A DNA stretch of 64,000 nt from Blastocystis hominis (lineage: Eukaryota; Sar; Bigyra; Opalinata; Blastocystidae). The notes beneath the pieces were generated by a model. It did no database searches and was not told the DNA's origin. It worked only from the letters and a program-made list of their open reading frames with translations. A program made the translations under genes and the position numbers. The DNA lies in the NCBI RefSeq assembly GCF_000151665.1, contig NW_013171834.1, positions 2,501-66,500 of the forward strand, written 5' to 3'. Below, in pieces: positions 12,001 to 22,451 of this stretch (the stretch's first letter is position 1; each line of letters starts with the position of its first letter).

Positions 12001-14956
12001 GAAATGCAGTGGAAATAGATTGTTTCAGGAATGATATTATAAGTTTGATCTTCATCATGATTGATAAGTGGAAGAATGAATGTTTTTCCCTCTCTCTGCA
12101 GATGTGGCTTTCCCCTGAAATTCATTCTATCTCCCACATGAACAAAATCACATCCATCAGTCAAAGCAGATTGAAGGGAATGAAAACTCTTGGCAAAAGG
12201 TTGGTTATAATTCACTTTTAAGGAATCGAAAATCTCAGAAACATATTTATGTGTTTTGACTTCGTAAACCAAAATCGATTCCTCATTTCCATAACTTCTC
12301 TTGCCTCTGTGCTCCATGAATTCAAAATCATTATCATCAAAATCGTTTAGCCCTATATTGTCATAGCAAATGAATTCTAATACCTATCGAAACAATATAT
12401 TTAGTCTTTATCATTCGTTGATTTTCTGTCAGTGGTTCGTTCAAGACACTACTTATTTCTTTGTTGTTGATAAATATCAGGAATTTCCTATTACTTTCAC
12501 TTATTGTCATACTACAATTATCTGTAATATCATCGATATATTTTTGATTTGATGCCTCCTCTATATTTTATTTTTTATCATTAATCATACCCAAAATGAC
12601 TCGAAATTCTTTCAATGCTTTATAATTATTGTTCAACATTCTCATCAGTTCACTAATATCCTCTCTTTTGATTATATAATCTTGGAATTACAAATCGCAT
12701 CAATAGCATACAGGAAATTGATATACTGGTGAATTGTAAGTCTTGTGAACGAAAATCGTAAACTATTTCGATTGTTGTCTCGCTAATTTTGTCTACTTCT
12801 TATTCCTTTTTATCGGAATTACCAGATATTATCAGGGTTTCTAAAAACGAGAATCTTCGATCCCTTAATAGTACTTCCTTCCATTTTATTAGATTCATCG
12901 GTAGTTTCTCCCCTGAAAATTATGCTACTACAACGAGTATACACTGGCTATGAAAAGAAATGCTTCCGAGGATCCTCGGATTTTGATAAAAAGTTGGAGT
13001 CAAAGCCTTGGCTAATTCAATTGATCTTAGTGAAAAATGCTTAACCGACAGTTTGTTTTTCTACTCAATGAACAATACTATCCAAAATAACAGGAACAAC
13101 AAGTAGAGAAATATGGGGCATCTCCATTCTAGCAATATCAGCTGCATCTGCTATTCTGCCACTCTCATCTAGAATATGGAAATTATCCTTATCCTCCTCT
13201 GAGAGCTTGCTCTAAAGGTAACTTCTGATGAATGAAGCAACGTTAATAAACAATGTTATCTCATCCCTCACCTTATAGATGGTTTTCCCCATAATACTGT
13301 GTTCAAAACTGACTTCTTCTGCAGCATACAAAATTAGTATTGTCAAATTCACTTTTATGAATGGTTCCTCTTTCTTTTGGTCTTGCTGAAGTTTAACTAC
13401 ATAGTAATCTAATTGACTACGGACTCATACTGTCAAATGACAAAGGAGAGTCACCCCATAATCCAACAGTCGAATGAATATCAATTGGTTTCGTATCATA
13501 TGATAGTGTCACAAGTATCTTTGATTGTGTTTCAGTATCCATTTCTTTCTTATAGATAGTCTACGGTCAATGTATATATTTCTAAACATACTCTCCAGTG
13601 TATCTTTAAATAATCGTGAACAGTCCAATTAACATAATAGTCATATTTATATGTGTTCTTTTGGACGTTATCAACCAGACTAACAAATCGTTTCCTAAAC
13701 TCTTTTTTGTGGACTATACGATATCATCAACTCTACTACTACATACCAAATAACTTATCTCCTGTTTGAACACCTTGAGAAACAAATGAATCATTGGGAT
13801 TTAATATCTCTCGATCATTTAACCATAAGGTATATTCAGTTGAATTTAAAAGTATGTCATTCAGAAGATCTTTGACAAGGCCGTTTTCTAGAATCTCCAG
13901 CGACTCCGTAACGCTATTAGATTCCTTAATCACTTCAATACGAATTGTTCGATATTCACAATAATCATACTCTTTAGAACTTACAGCAAAATGGAAAACC
14001 TACTTTGCAGATCCATTGACTGATTTATCACACCTCGAAGAATGACAATAGAATTCTTCTTTGTTAGAAAAAGAGAAGTTGAGTAATTCATTTTCTTCGA
14101 TTCAACTTCCATAATAGAGGTGATAAGAATTTGATTCACAAAAGGGAATGGAGTACGNNNNNNNNNNNNNNNNNNNNNNNNNNNNNNNNNNNNNNNNNNN
14201 NNNNNNNNNNNNNNNNNNNNNNNNNNNNNNNNNNNNNNNNNNNNNNNNNNNNNNNNNNNNNNNNNNNNNNNNNNNNNNNNNNNNNNNNNNNNNNNNNNNN
14301 NNNNATTCGCGACCAAAAAGAATCATTCGAATTTCTCCCGTAGGCGGTTCTACAGGTTGAACAATATTCCCTGTCCCGGCGTGGTCTACGAATGGTAATA
14401 TAAAAGAAATAATAATAATTACTAAATGAGCTTTCAAACCTTTGACTGTTATTCACCGCACCGTCTATAATGTAAATGCAAGACTAATTACAATAAAATA
14501 CATGTGGAGCACCTTAATACGAGATCCTGGGAAATGCCTTCAACCGGGATGAGTTGTGTGTCACTCCAGTTGTCGAAATAAAACTTATTTCTGTCACTTG
14601 TATCGCAGCTAATATTCCTTTTCTGTAAAAAATAGGACAGCAATGTGCTAACATAAATGTTGGTATAATATGGACATTCATATTTTCTTTCATTCCATAT
14701 GATTTTATACGTACATATTTTTCTGATAAAAAGAATATCGTTGTCGTTACACTGACTAGCTAATGATTGACTTATTACCAGTTTCTTTTTTCCTATATGA
14801 AACTCCACGTCATTTATATTCAAACCAAAGTCATTCTACATACAATCAGGCTACGAATGAGATTACCATTATTGCGCGCTCAAGATTGGCTAGGACGTCA
14901 TCTTGTTGTATAGTATAGAAAACAGATGAATGCCCATCAAAAAGACGAATGATCAT
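1..14956 (-). CDS. Giant UBL-array / six-AAA+ / dual-VWA protein (midasin-like), 3' end off the window
   Basis: The start ATG is at 14956. Exon 1 (14867-14956) opens with MIIRLFDGHSSVFYTIQQDD, a ubiquitin-like strand pattern. Introns read as 14836-14866, 14484-14520, 14386-14422, 13972-14003, 13714-13746, 13561-13591, 13397-13430, 13212-13241, 13061-13091, 12913-12944, 12783-12822 (boundaries uncertain), 12661-12691, 12561-12590 and 12353-12383. From 12352 to base 1 the frame is open without interruption (about 4,117 codons). Six AAA+ modules follow in order. Intact P-loops are GVTSSGKT (~11.70 kb), GPRGSGKS (~10.12), GDPGVGKS (~7.99) and GSSPSGKS (~7.09). Modules 2 (~10.87) and 4 (~8.93) have degenerate P-loops. 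Walker B examples are LLLMDE and LLLDEVNLA; NPA sensor-type motifs follow. Near the end are two VWA-like folds (IIIDTNCS ~1.93 kb; VVIDCSSI ~0.98 kb). Six AAA+ modules plus C-terminal VWA is the midasin/Rea1 plan, whose VWA (MIDAS) binds UBL partners; here UBL folds lie in the same chain. Function is inferred only. The 147-N gap lies in exon 4. Confidence 0.85.
9195..9292 (-). repeat. 27-bp tandem repeat coding a Ser/Asp-rich nonamer in the giant gene
   Basis: Three to four near-identical copies of a 27-base unit encode SDSDSANSM-type nonamers. They sit in a low-complexity stretch between AAA+ modules 3 and 4, at a position where no domain is visible. The unit length is a multiple of three, so copy-number change would keep the frame. 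Confidence 0.85.
13592..14956 (-). other. Ubiquitin-like fold array at the N-terminus of the giant protein
   Basis: Three segments look like beta-grasp (ubiquitin-like) folds. The first is residues ~1-70, ending NDNDILFIRK. The second follows directly, from TYKIIWNERKYEC to LSCIYIID. The third, about 13.74-13.95 kb, contains SLEILENGLVKDLLNDILL and ends GVQTGDKLFV, closely matching the ubiquitin spacing of strand, helix and two late strands. A further weaker candidate lies at about 13.1-13.4 kb (LTILILYAAEEVSFEH). The alternation of hydrophobic residues and the helix position are visible. Assignment to the ubiquitin superfamily is by eye, with no profile search. Confidence 0.6.
14158..14304. 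other. Assembly gap (147 N)
   Basis: A run of N interrupts exon 4 of the giant gene. The coding frame is recognisable on both sides (GEIRMILFGRE before it, PFVNQILITS after it, reading the minus strand). Its true length and any intron inside it are unknown. Confidence 0.99.
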
Positions 14957-15678
14957 GTGTTTTTTTATGAGTCCTTTTAGTACTTGTATTTTATTACAAT
15001 TTTAACGACCTGAAGAGTAGTATGCTTTTAACCATGTTTTGCCTATTCAGTTAACATCGACAACACATGGCAGTGGTATCTTAAAAATAAAGCGTAGTAG
15101 GTTGGAGCAACGTATATTCTATGTGGTAATTATAGCATTGGAATTGCTCAGAATGAACGCTATGGATGATTTGAAACTGTCATGTGTTGTTGCTCTGTGC
15201 AAAAATGGGTCTAATCTATGTTTGTATTTGTTCTGCTCGTTGTTGTTTAGATAGGGGTGAGTAAAAGAGTGTTGAATGGAGGATATTTAGGGCTATTATC
15301 TTTGTGAGTTGTCTACAGGGGTCGAAAGGACGATAATGGCCTATTCTTTTATTCTAAATAGCTTTATTCGAGTGCCCATTCCTTGTATCAGTCAACATGA
15401 ATGATTCTATGATTGGCACAATGCATTAGAACTGTCCAACCATTACCCAGAGATTAAGAACTATTCTCCTCCATTGCAGTAAGAGCCACCACCATTGTAA
15501 AAGGATAAAGATGATGAAAACTAATCGCATATGCTGCAGATGACTGCTGATACAGAGGAACGAGAAGGCTTCTGCAAAACAAACGAATCAGACGGACTGA
15601 GTGTTTTTTTCTAAAACACCCAGTCGCCATCATAGACACTCTTATTGCCATCAAACAAAATGCCCCAATTTCTCCATT
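14957..15678. other. Intergenic region upstream of the giant gene
   Basis: This holds the 5' flank of the giant gene and the 3' flank of the PDI-like gene, both on the minus strand. A TTTGTTTT-type element near 15577-15590 (minus) may mark the PDI-like transcript end. Short open frames occur on both strands, but none shows a family motif or could be extended by splicing, so no gene is called. Confidence 0.6.
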
Positions 15679-17138
15679 TTACAGTTCATCCTCTTCATTG
15701 TTATTACGGAGAGGAGGAAGAAGTCCCAATGTGTACTCATCGATAAACTTGTACAAGTCCGTATCCAGTGTCTCCATCGAGGATACACCGCGAGCACCAT
15801 ATTTCAATCCCGTAGACTATCACAATCAATCCCCAACCAAACAACTACAAAGTCAATAAGGAAGAAACCCGGCAATTCTGTGCTTTCCATTCCTGCATTC
15901 GTCATCCAGTGAGCATACTCGACTCCATCACTTGCAATGATCGAAAACGTGTTGCGCTCTCTGACCTTGTTCTCCATGATTGGCTGCGCCACCTACAATC
16001 ACATCCACGTCTCCCATCCATCCATACTCTTTCGAACAAATAGTCTTGGAACTCGTACCAGTTCTCGTTCACGTAGGATCCGTTCACGAACAGCTGCACC
16101 ATGATTCCGCTTCCCTTGAAATAGTTCTTGATCGTCTCCGAATCTGCACGGCCGATCGTTCGCTGGCTGTACATCTGAGCCCAGGCTACGATGGCCTCCG
16201 CCTTCCACTCGCCGTCGTAGATCGTTTCCTCTACCCGTCAGAAAGCCTCCGCACGCCCACTCTCATCAAAGTCACGGAACATCACCAACGTCGCGCGCTG
16301 CTTGGGCAGCTCGTACGCGTCGCGCACCGTCATGTTGAAAGACTCTCCCAAACGGATGCTGTCGCCCATGGCCACACACGCCTTCACGTACTCGCGGTAC
16401 TCGTCACAGTCCTTCTACCAGTCAATATCCCTTCGAGCATCCAAACCGTCTCAAAGAAGCCACTAATATTGGGGAGAATGGACTGATCGGTAGCTCCACG
16501 CCAGAAGGTGAACTATTACGTCTCAACAGAGTGCCCAATCCCTACCATCCAGGTTTGATCGAGATCCTTTAAGAGCATTGCAGGAGAGCCCTTGTTCTCT
16601 TCATTGCGCATATCCTAGATAAATAGGAAGCCAGAAGCACTTACACGAATGAAGTACTTCAAGGCCTCATAATACTTGCCTCCATTGTACCGAGTGGGAG
16701 TACGAATATCTCCCTGGAAAAAGGCAATCGTAGGAGTGTGAGTGATACCGTAAGCTTCAATAATATCCAAATTATGGTTTCCTTCAATCTATTCGCTCAC
16801 GCTACTATATACGCTAGCTACCTTCGCAAAGACGAGACCGGGGAACTCCTTCTTGACCTCGCAAGAAATTCGATTCCAAACAGGTTCCAATCTTTTGCAT
16901 GCAGGGCATGTCTCCGAATAAAATTCAACGAGAACTTGCTCTATTCGTCACTACAGCAACACATCAATACCATGAGATTCGATATACTCCTTAAAATTGG
17001 AATATGACAGCTCAACACCACAGTATTTGTAATTCTTTTTTTCGACTGAGTAGTCCTCCTCGGAGGCATAAACACTACAATGTACTTCAATTTCTTCGCA
17101 TACCTCAGCAGAAGCAGGAGTGCAAAAATAAATTTCAT
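15679..17138 (-). CDS. ER thioredoxin-fold protein, PDI-like
   Basis: Nine introns of 29-35 nt give a protein of about 391 residues. It begins with a signal peptide (MKFIFALLLLLSVYA), with the first intron inside the signal-peptide coding region. The first thioredoxin domain carries the redox motif CPAC in VLVEFYSETCPACKRLEP, then the TPT cis-proline segment (YGITHTPTIAFF). The rest looks like further thioredoxin-fold sequence without a CxxC. The C-terminus is NNEEDEL, an HDEL/KDEL-like ER retrieval signal. Family knowledge: PDI-type enzymes form or isomerise disulfides in the ER lumen. With a single visible active site this resembles PDI-A6/TMX-like or plant PDI-M subtypes more than classical a-b-b'-a' PDI. 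The gene is divergent from the acyl carrier protein gene. Confidence 0.85.
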
Positions 17139-17496
17139 TTCCTAATCACTTACAATTATAAATAATAGTAAGAATAGAATGGATGACGATGGCGCACAAA
17201 ATTTTTCAAACCTGTGCAACCAATAAAATGTTGCATTACCATTTTCGAGAATATCGGTATGTTCCGTAGATGCTTCGATGATGTCATGAAGAACTTATCA
17301 CTTCTATTGAATATTGTTTGTTCTATAATACACATGTAATTTTGAGTTTTATTTCCATATTTACTTGATAAGCATATACACTCATCCCAATAATTCTTCT
17401 TTCTTGTTCATACTCCACCTATTTTTGCTTTACTTTTCTAATGAAACTCCCGTTTCCATTTTTGGAGTGGCACTAGAAGCTTTCTATTTGGTTGTT
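17139..17496. promoter_or_regulatory. Divergent intergenic region (PDI-like / ACP)
   Basis: 358 bp separate the start codons of the divergent PDI-like and acyl carrier protein genes, so it should hold both promoters. It is AT-rich. No recognisable core element such as a TATA box could be assigned with confidence. Confidence 0.4.
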
Positions 17497-17879
17497 ATGT
17501 CTGCGATCGTTTTCAGTTCCGTTCGTCTTTTAAGAACCCCGATATTTATTCGAAGTGTTACAAACATTAAAGTATTTAACGCAATGCTGTATATTATTTA
17601 GTCCTGCATCGACCGTTCCGAAGTATCCGACCGTATAATGAATGTGCTGAAGGGATTCGACTTTGTGGATCCTTGTAAGGTAGTTTGTCTTGATGGAGGT
17701 ATAATTTGAAGGTGACTCCTGTTTCTCATTTCGCAAGTGATTTGGGTCTGGATAGTATCGAAAATAAAACGGTCAAGGATGCTATTAAGGCAGACTTTTG
17801 CTTAGAGGAATGGGACATTCCTGGTACTTCAGTTGATGAGATGACAGCATGTATTTCTAGAAATCCCAGAGCGAAGTGA
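17497..17879 (+). CDS. Mitochondrial acyl carrier protein
   Basis: Introns at 17572-17601 (30 nt) and 17680-17711 (32 nt) yield 106 residues. The first 25 residues (MSAIVFSSVRLLRTPIFIRS) are basic, hydroxylated and without acids, as in a mitochondrial presequence. The ACP core follows: DRIMNVLKGFDFVDP, then HFASDLGLDSIE, whose Ser in GLDS is the 4'-phosphopantetheine attachment site. The ending SVDEM...ISRNPRAK matches the final ACP helix. In mitochondria or mitochondrion-related organelles ACP carries acyl chains for type II fatty acid/lipoate synthesis and supports LYR-protein partners in Fe-S assembly. The stop lies 56 bp from the convergent FKBP stop. Confidence 0.88.
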
Positions 17880-17935
17880 AGGATTTGTTCACAAACACGC
17901 TTATCGTTTTATGTTTGATACAAACCTCAAATAGA

Positions 17936-18409
17936 CTAGTTAACCTTTAACAGCTCGATATCAAAGACCAGCTTGCTATTGGGAGGAATGGTAGGAGGAT
18001 ATCCCGTCTTGCCATATCCAGCCTCGGGATAAATGACCAACTTTCTTCTTCCTCCCTCGCGCATCGTCATGATACCGTCATCCCATCCCTTGATCACATC
18101 ACCCACGCCGATCTTAAACACGAAAGGCTTCTTCGACTGATCGAAGACGTGCTTGTTGGGCAGCGTTCCAACGTATTTCACGGTGCACTTCGATCCCTTG
18201 CGGGGAGATTTGCCCTCTCCGATCTTGATGTCCTTGTAGGTAATATACTGGCCGATCTTTTTGATGCTTCCAACCTCAGGCTCCTCCTTTTTCGCGCGCT
18301 TTTCTTCAGAAGACTTGGTCTCAGCAGCACGCTTCTCTAAGAAAATACAGCTAATAGGCAAGGCCTACGACTCTTCTTTGGCAACTCTTTCTTCTCTTCC
18401 TCCTTCTCC

Positions 18410-18441
<32 letters not shown>

Positions 18442-18950
18442 CTCTTCCTCTTCTTCCTCTTCTTCCTCTTCTTCCTCTTCCTCTTCTTCTTCTTCTTCCT
18501 CCTCTTGGCTTCCTTCCTCCTCTTCTTCCTCTCCTTCCTCTCCTTCTTCCTCTTCCACGACGGAGATTATGATACCAGTGATATCAACATCGGATTCTCC
18601 TTCCACAGAAAAGGAGATGCTCTCATCTGCAGAGAAAGCAACGAGTTCCACAGCATACTGAGGGAACTCTAAACTAGACACGCGGAACAAGCAATACCTT
18701 TAGACAGAGTGCACAGCGTGAAAGTGTTGCCTCCAGTGGTAACCTTAACGACGACAGGGTTCTTAACTTTCACATTCTTTAAAGCAACCTATGTCTGATA
18801 TAGAAATTCTGAATAATACGTTTGAGACATGAAGCTCAGAAAGTTCCAGACTCTCAGTCTCAGAAGAATTAGCAGCAACCTTAAACTCACTATGTAGCAT
18901 CCATTCAATACAGTGCATCCCCAGAATTGTTCCTGAAATTGCGGTTCCAT
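17936..18950 (-). CDS. Nucleoplasmin-domain FKBP-type peptidyl-prolyl isomerase (Fpr3/Fpr4/FKBP39 type)
   Basis: Four introns give about 295 residues. The start MEPQFQEQFWGCTV is the FWG-type opening of the nucleoplasmin-like fold found in Fpr3/Fpr4/FKBP39. This fold runs about 95 residues (VKNPVVVKVTTGGNTFTL ... SADESISFSVEGESD). Next is a long Glu tract (GAA/GAG codons), a Lys/Glu linker, then a complete FKBP domain: GKSPRKGSKCTVKYVGTLP, KPFVFKIGVGDVIKGWDDGI, and the end LVFDIELLKVN. The conserved FKBP pocket residues (Y, F, D, VIKGWD) are visible. Homologues are nuclear/nucleolar histone-binding prolyl isomerases; that role is by family inference. Confidence 0.9.
18405..18560 (-). repeat. 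Acidic (GAA/GAG) tract in FKBP gene
   Basis: This is a simple-sequence run of Glu codons (almost only E, a few K and G), joining the nucleoplasmin-like and FKBP domains. Acidic tracts are typical of histone-binding nucleoplasmin-family proteins. Confidence 0.9.
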
Positions 18951-19226
18951 GAATTATTATTGCCGAACTATGATTATTTGTGGTGAAAAGATTTACTTGG
19001 AGAAAAAACCGCGGTTCTACAATACAAAAGATGATTCTAAGGTGGTTCTTTGTCAACTCTCTTTTTTTCTCCTTGTCATTTTATGATGTATTTGTATAGT
19101 AGCGCAAAACATTGCTTTAGGAACCAGGATTTTTGCAAATAACCAAAATAGAGCAATTTTTAGAAAGACCATAGGCTATATTTTAGTGAAACTTTAATTT
19201 CCTGTCTTTTCTACCGAGAAGTAAAC

Positions 19227-22200
19227 ATGTCTCGAAAAGTTATTGGGGTGATTGTTTCTTTTATGTTGTCTGTGACGATTTTCTCTCTGTATATGTTTTT
19301 CTATGAAAAATGTAATGTTTTTGTGGTACCCTTTATATTTATAGTCGTGTCTCGTGCTTTTTTGGATTGGAAGTTGAAAGTCTTTGGAAAATATGAAAAT
19401 CCGCTTTCCGGGATGACTCTAAAGAATAGGATCGTTAAATGGGACCGAAGCGTACCTACACTGTTTTTTTCGGCACATCCGTTGTATGTTCTCTGTCTCT
19501 GTTTGAAATATAGCGAAAAGCTACGAACAGCGGTAATAACTGCTAACACACCTGCTGAAGGTAATGTGTTCAAAGTTAAACCTTCAATGGGTCCTTTTTT
19601 ATTCAGGAGAGATAATCAGCCTACGAAGGTGTCAAATGAAGAATTAAATGTTGTATAAAAAAGAATATTAATATGTAGAATGTCGCTCTTGAAGAGAAGA
19701 CATTACCATCTACCTCTATGCTGAGTCTATCTTCTGAATCGAAAACTGAAACTGAAACCAGTGATCAAAAAGAGATTAAAACTATGGAAGAATCAAAGGA
19801 TACAGCAGAAATAGTTGTTGAAACGAAGGATCATGAAAAGCAAGTAATAGAAGAAGCAGAAGGCGATTCGAAAGAGGAAGCTGAGAAAGAAATGAAGCAG
19901 GAAGTTGTTACTGTATCAAAGGAAAGTGAAAGTGAAAATGAAAGTGAGTCGAAAGAAGAAAAGGAAGCTGAGGGCAAATCGAAAGAAGAAATTGAAAGTG
20001 AATCGAAAGAGGAAGCTGAAACCGAAAGTGAAAGTACCACCGAATCGAAAGAGGAAAAAGAAGCTGAGGGCGAATCAAAGGAAGAAGCCGAAAGTGAATC
20101 GAAAGAAGAAGCTGAAAGTGAATCGAAAGAAGAAAAGGAAGAAGCCGAAGCTGAATCAAAGGAAGAAGCTGAGACCGAAAGTGAAAGTAAAACCGAATCA
20201 AAGGAAGAAGCTGAAACCGAATCGAAAGAAGAAGTTGAGACAGAGTCAAAAGAAGAAGTTGAAAGTGAATCGAAAGAAGAAACTGAAACCAAATCAAAAG
20301 AAGAAGTTGAAAGTGAATCGAAAGAAGAAAAGGAAGCTGAGACAGAGTCAAAAGAAGAAGCTGAAACCAAAAGTGAAAGTAAAACCGAATCAAAGGAAGA
20401 AGCCGAAACTGAATCGAAAGAAGAAAAGGAAGAAGTTGAAAGTGAATCAAAGGAAGAAGCTGAAAGTGAATCGAAAGAAGAAGCTGAAGCTGAATCAAAG
20501 GAAGAAGCTGAGACCAAAAGTGAAAGTACAACCGAATCGAAAGAAGAAAAGGAAGCTGAAGCTGAATCAAAGGAAGAAGCTGAAAGTGAATCGAAAGAAG
20601 AAGCCGAAAGTGAATCGAAAGAAGAAGCCGAAACTGAATCAAAAGAAGAAGCTGAAAGTGAATCAAAAGAAGAAGCCGAAAGTGAATCAAAGGAAGAAGC
20701 TGAAAGTGAATCGAAAGAAGAAGCCGAAAGTGAATCAAAAGAAGAAGCTGAAGGTAAATCAAAGGAAGAAACTGAAAGTACCGCCGAATCGAAAGAAGAA
20801 GCTGAGACTGAAATGAAGGATAGCACAGAGGCTGAAGAAAGTGATTCAAGCAGCCCTATGACTACCACGATTCACGACAGTTCCGTGATCTCTTCATTTG
20901 CCACTTTTTCAAATTCGACGCGAGCAACAAAACTTTCTCCCACCTTCTCCTACTCATCATCATCATCATCTAACAATCTAACGAATCTCATCTTTAAACG
21001 TCATCCAATAAATACAAAGAAGCGAACCATATATACCGATATTTTAAAGAACATCGGTAAAAAGCGAATGCCATTCGCTGGGGATTTCAATTTCCGACAG
21101 CGTCACAAGATTCGCTACTTCGAAGGCTCGCATCCCGACACCGTTCCTCGCAATCGCAGCATGATTCCAGAGACAGATCACTACGATATTACAATGATCT
21201 CTCAGACATCGTAGCGTTTGAAAACCTTGCTGATCTCTAGCACAGAACGCTTGTTTTTCTTCCCCCATCTTCTTGAAAGATGGCAAGGGTCCTCTTCTTT
21301 CTGGTCGGTTTGATTTGTAGCCCGATGAGCGTCACGATCATGGTGAAGCAGAAAGAACTGAAGAAGGTGGTGACGTTTATTAAAAAACAGAACTTCCCCG
21401 ATCGATTGCGACTCGCTCTCTACATTTACGACTACCCGAATCAACGGGACTGCGTTTATCACAGAGTGAATGGCAAAATGGAGTGCATTTACAAAACGAT
21501 TTACCCCATCAACCGTCTTCGGAATATTGCCATCGAAAACTCTCTCACGAGCCATTTTGTTGTCTTCGATATGGATATGTGGCCTGCCCGTTCGACCCTC
21601 CTTCTCCTCTCACAACTAGGATTCACGTATCAGACGCTCCTCAATCTTCCGCCGTCCTATCTTAGCAATCCCTACTTCGTAACGATCGTTCCAGCTTTCT
21701 CCCTTTCGAAAGGTGTGCTGGAGACTTCGAAGTGCAGCGATCTAAAGTCCTGCGTGAACGTGTAATAGTCGCCGGCTTTCCTCTCCACTCTAGCGCCATT
21801 AAGTATTACCCCGAAACCAAAGAAGACCTCCGCCTTTGCATAGGCAAACGACAGTGCACCATTTTCCGCCCCCATTCGCTGACGCATAACTATCTGCCCA
21901 GGAGATGGACTACCTTGCCTCAGAACCGACCTGTCGTTTATTATTCCTGCTTCAGGGAGCACTTCTTAGAGCCGTATGTCATGGTGCATCGCACCGAATC
22001 TCTTCCCTTATTCGACGAGCGATTCATCAATTACGGATTCAACAAGGTGCAGTGGATCGAGAACTTGAGATACTTTGGCTACGAATTCTACGTTCTCTCT
22101 CACGCGTATGCGGTCGATATTCCTCACTCCTTGTATTGGCTATGGTTCGCTTCGATCGCATAGGTCCGGATATGCCATGGAGTATCGAAATGAATTCAAG

Positions 22201-22362
22201 TCCAAGAGTGTGGACATGCTGGGGTTGTACAGAAGATTCTTGGTGAGTATGCGTGCTTCGCACAAAGATGAGAGTCGTCAGTTGTTGTGTTTGCGTTCTG
22301 GTAGAAGAACTGGGAGTGGGTTAGGAGTAGATAAAGGAATTTCCAAATTTACGCATCTGTGA
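19227..22362 (+). CDS. GT49 family glycosyltransferase (LARGE/B4GAT1-like) with giant acidic stalk
   Basis: Introns 19650-19678, 21211-21240, 21289-21320, 21713-21747 and 22133-22163 join what look like separate frames into one protein of about 992 residues. The N-terminus has one or two hydrophobic segments (residues ~5-50), a type II membrane anchor. A region of about 300 residues of Glu/Ser/Lys repeats follows. The catalytic part begins ITMISQTSTERLFFFPHLLE and RWQGPMSVTIMV, as in LARGE C-terminal and B4GAT1 domains. It has the DxD-type motif VVFDMDMWP, then PETKEDL, HSLTHNYLPRRW and FDERFINYGFNKVQWI. GT49 enzymes transfer GlcA (or GlcNAc) in the Golgi; substrate here is unknown. The long charged stalk is unusual. 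A TGTTTGTT element starts 15 bp after the stop. Confidence 0.9.
19930..20840 (+). repeat. Glu/Ser/Lys heptad-like repeats in GT49 stalk
   Basis: Dozens of imperfect copies of an 18-bp unit coding ESKEEA, with ETESES and EKEEAE variants, run for about 0.9 kb. On the opposite strand the same repeats give a long artificial Ser-rich open frame, which is not a gene. Confidence 0.95.
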
Positions 22363-22377
22363 TTATTGTCGTGAGCT

Positions 22378-22385
22378 TGTTTGTT
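22378..22385 (+). terminator. TGTTTGTT 3'-end element (GT49)
   Basis: An exact TGTTTGTT octamer starts 15 bp after the GT49 stop and lies 67 bp before the DDX55 start. It matches the polyadenylation-associated downstream motif known from Blastocystis. Confidence 0.75.
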
Positions 22386-22451
22386 TGAAAAGCACGGGAA
22401 TGAAGGAGGAATACTTCCATTCGTTCAGAGAATTGTTGTCTTTTTTTGCAA

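Noticed and set aside
1-12352. True midasin (MDN1/Rea1) orthologue
   Set aside because: The six AAA+ modules and VWA are shared, but the UBL array, the second VWA-like fold, sequence continuing past the last VWA and no obvious long D/E-rich linker make orthology unproven; the name is kept as midasin-like.
15039-15254. 71-codon plus-strand frame
   Set aside because: No family motif, no splice-supported extension, in the AT-rich flank of two minus-strand genes.
15454-15654. 66-codon minus-strand frame after the PDI-like gene
   Set aside because: Lies in the probable 3' UTR/flank; composition is not protein-like and there is no similarity to known families.
19831-20868. 345-codon minus-strand frame rich in SSASSFDS repeats
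   Set aside because: Exact antisense of the Glu/Ser/Lys repeats of the GT49 stalk. It has no splice structure or family signal.
19718-21214. Separate gene beginning MLSLSSESK
   Set aside because: A 29-nt intron at 19650-19678 joins it in frame to the upstream membrane anchor, and two introns join it to the GT49 domain. One gene explains all.
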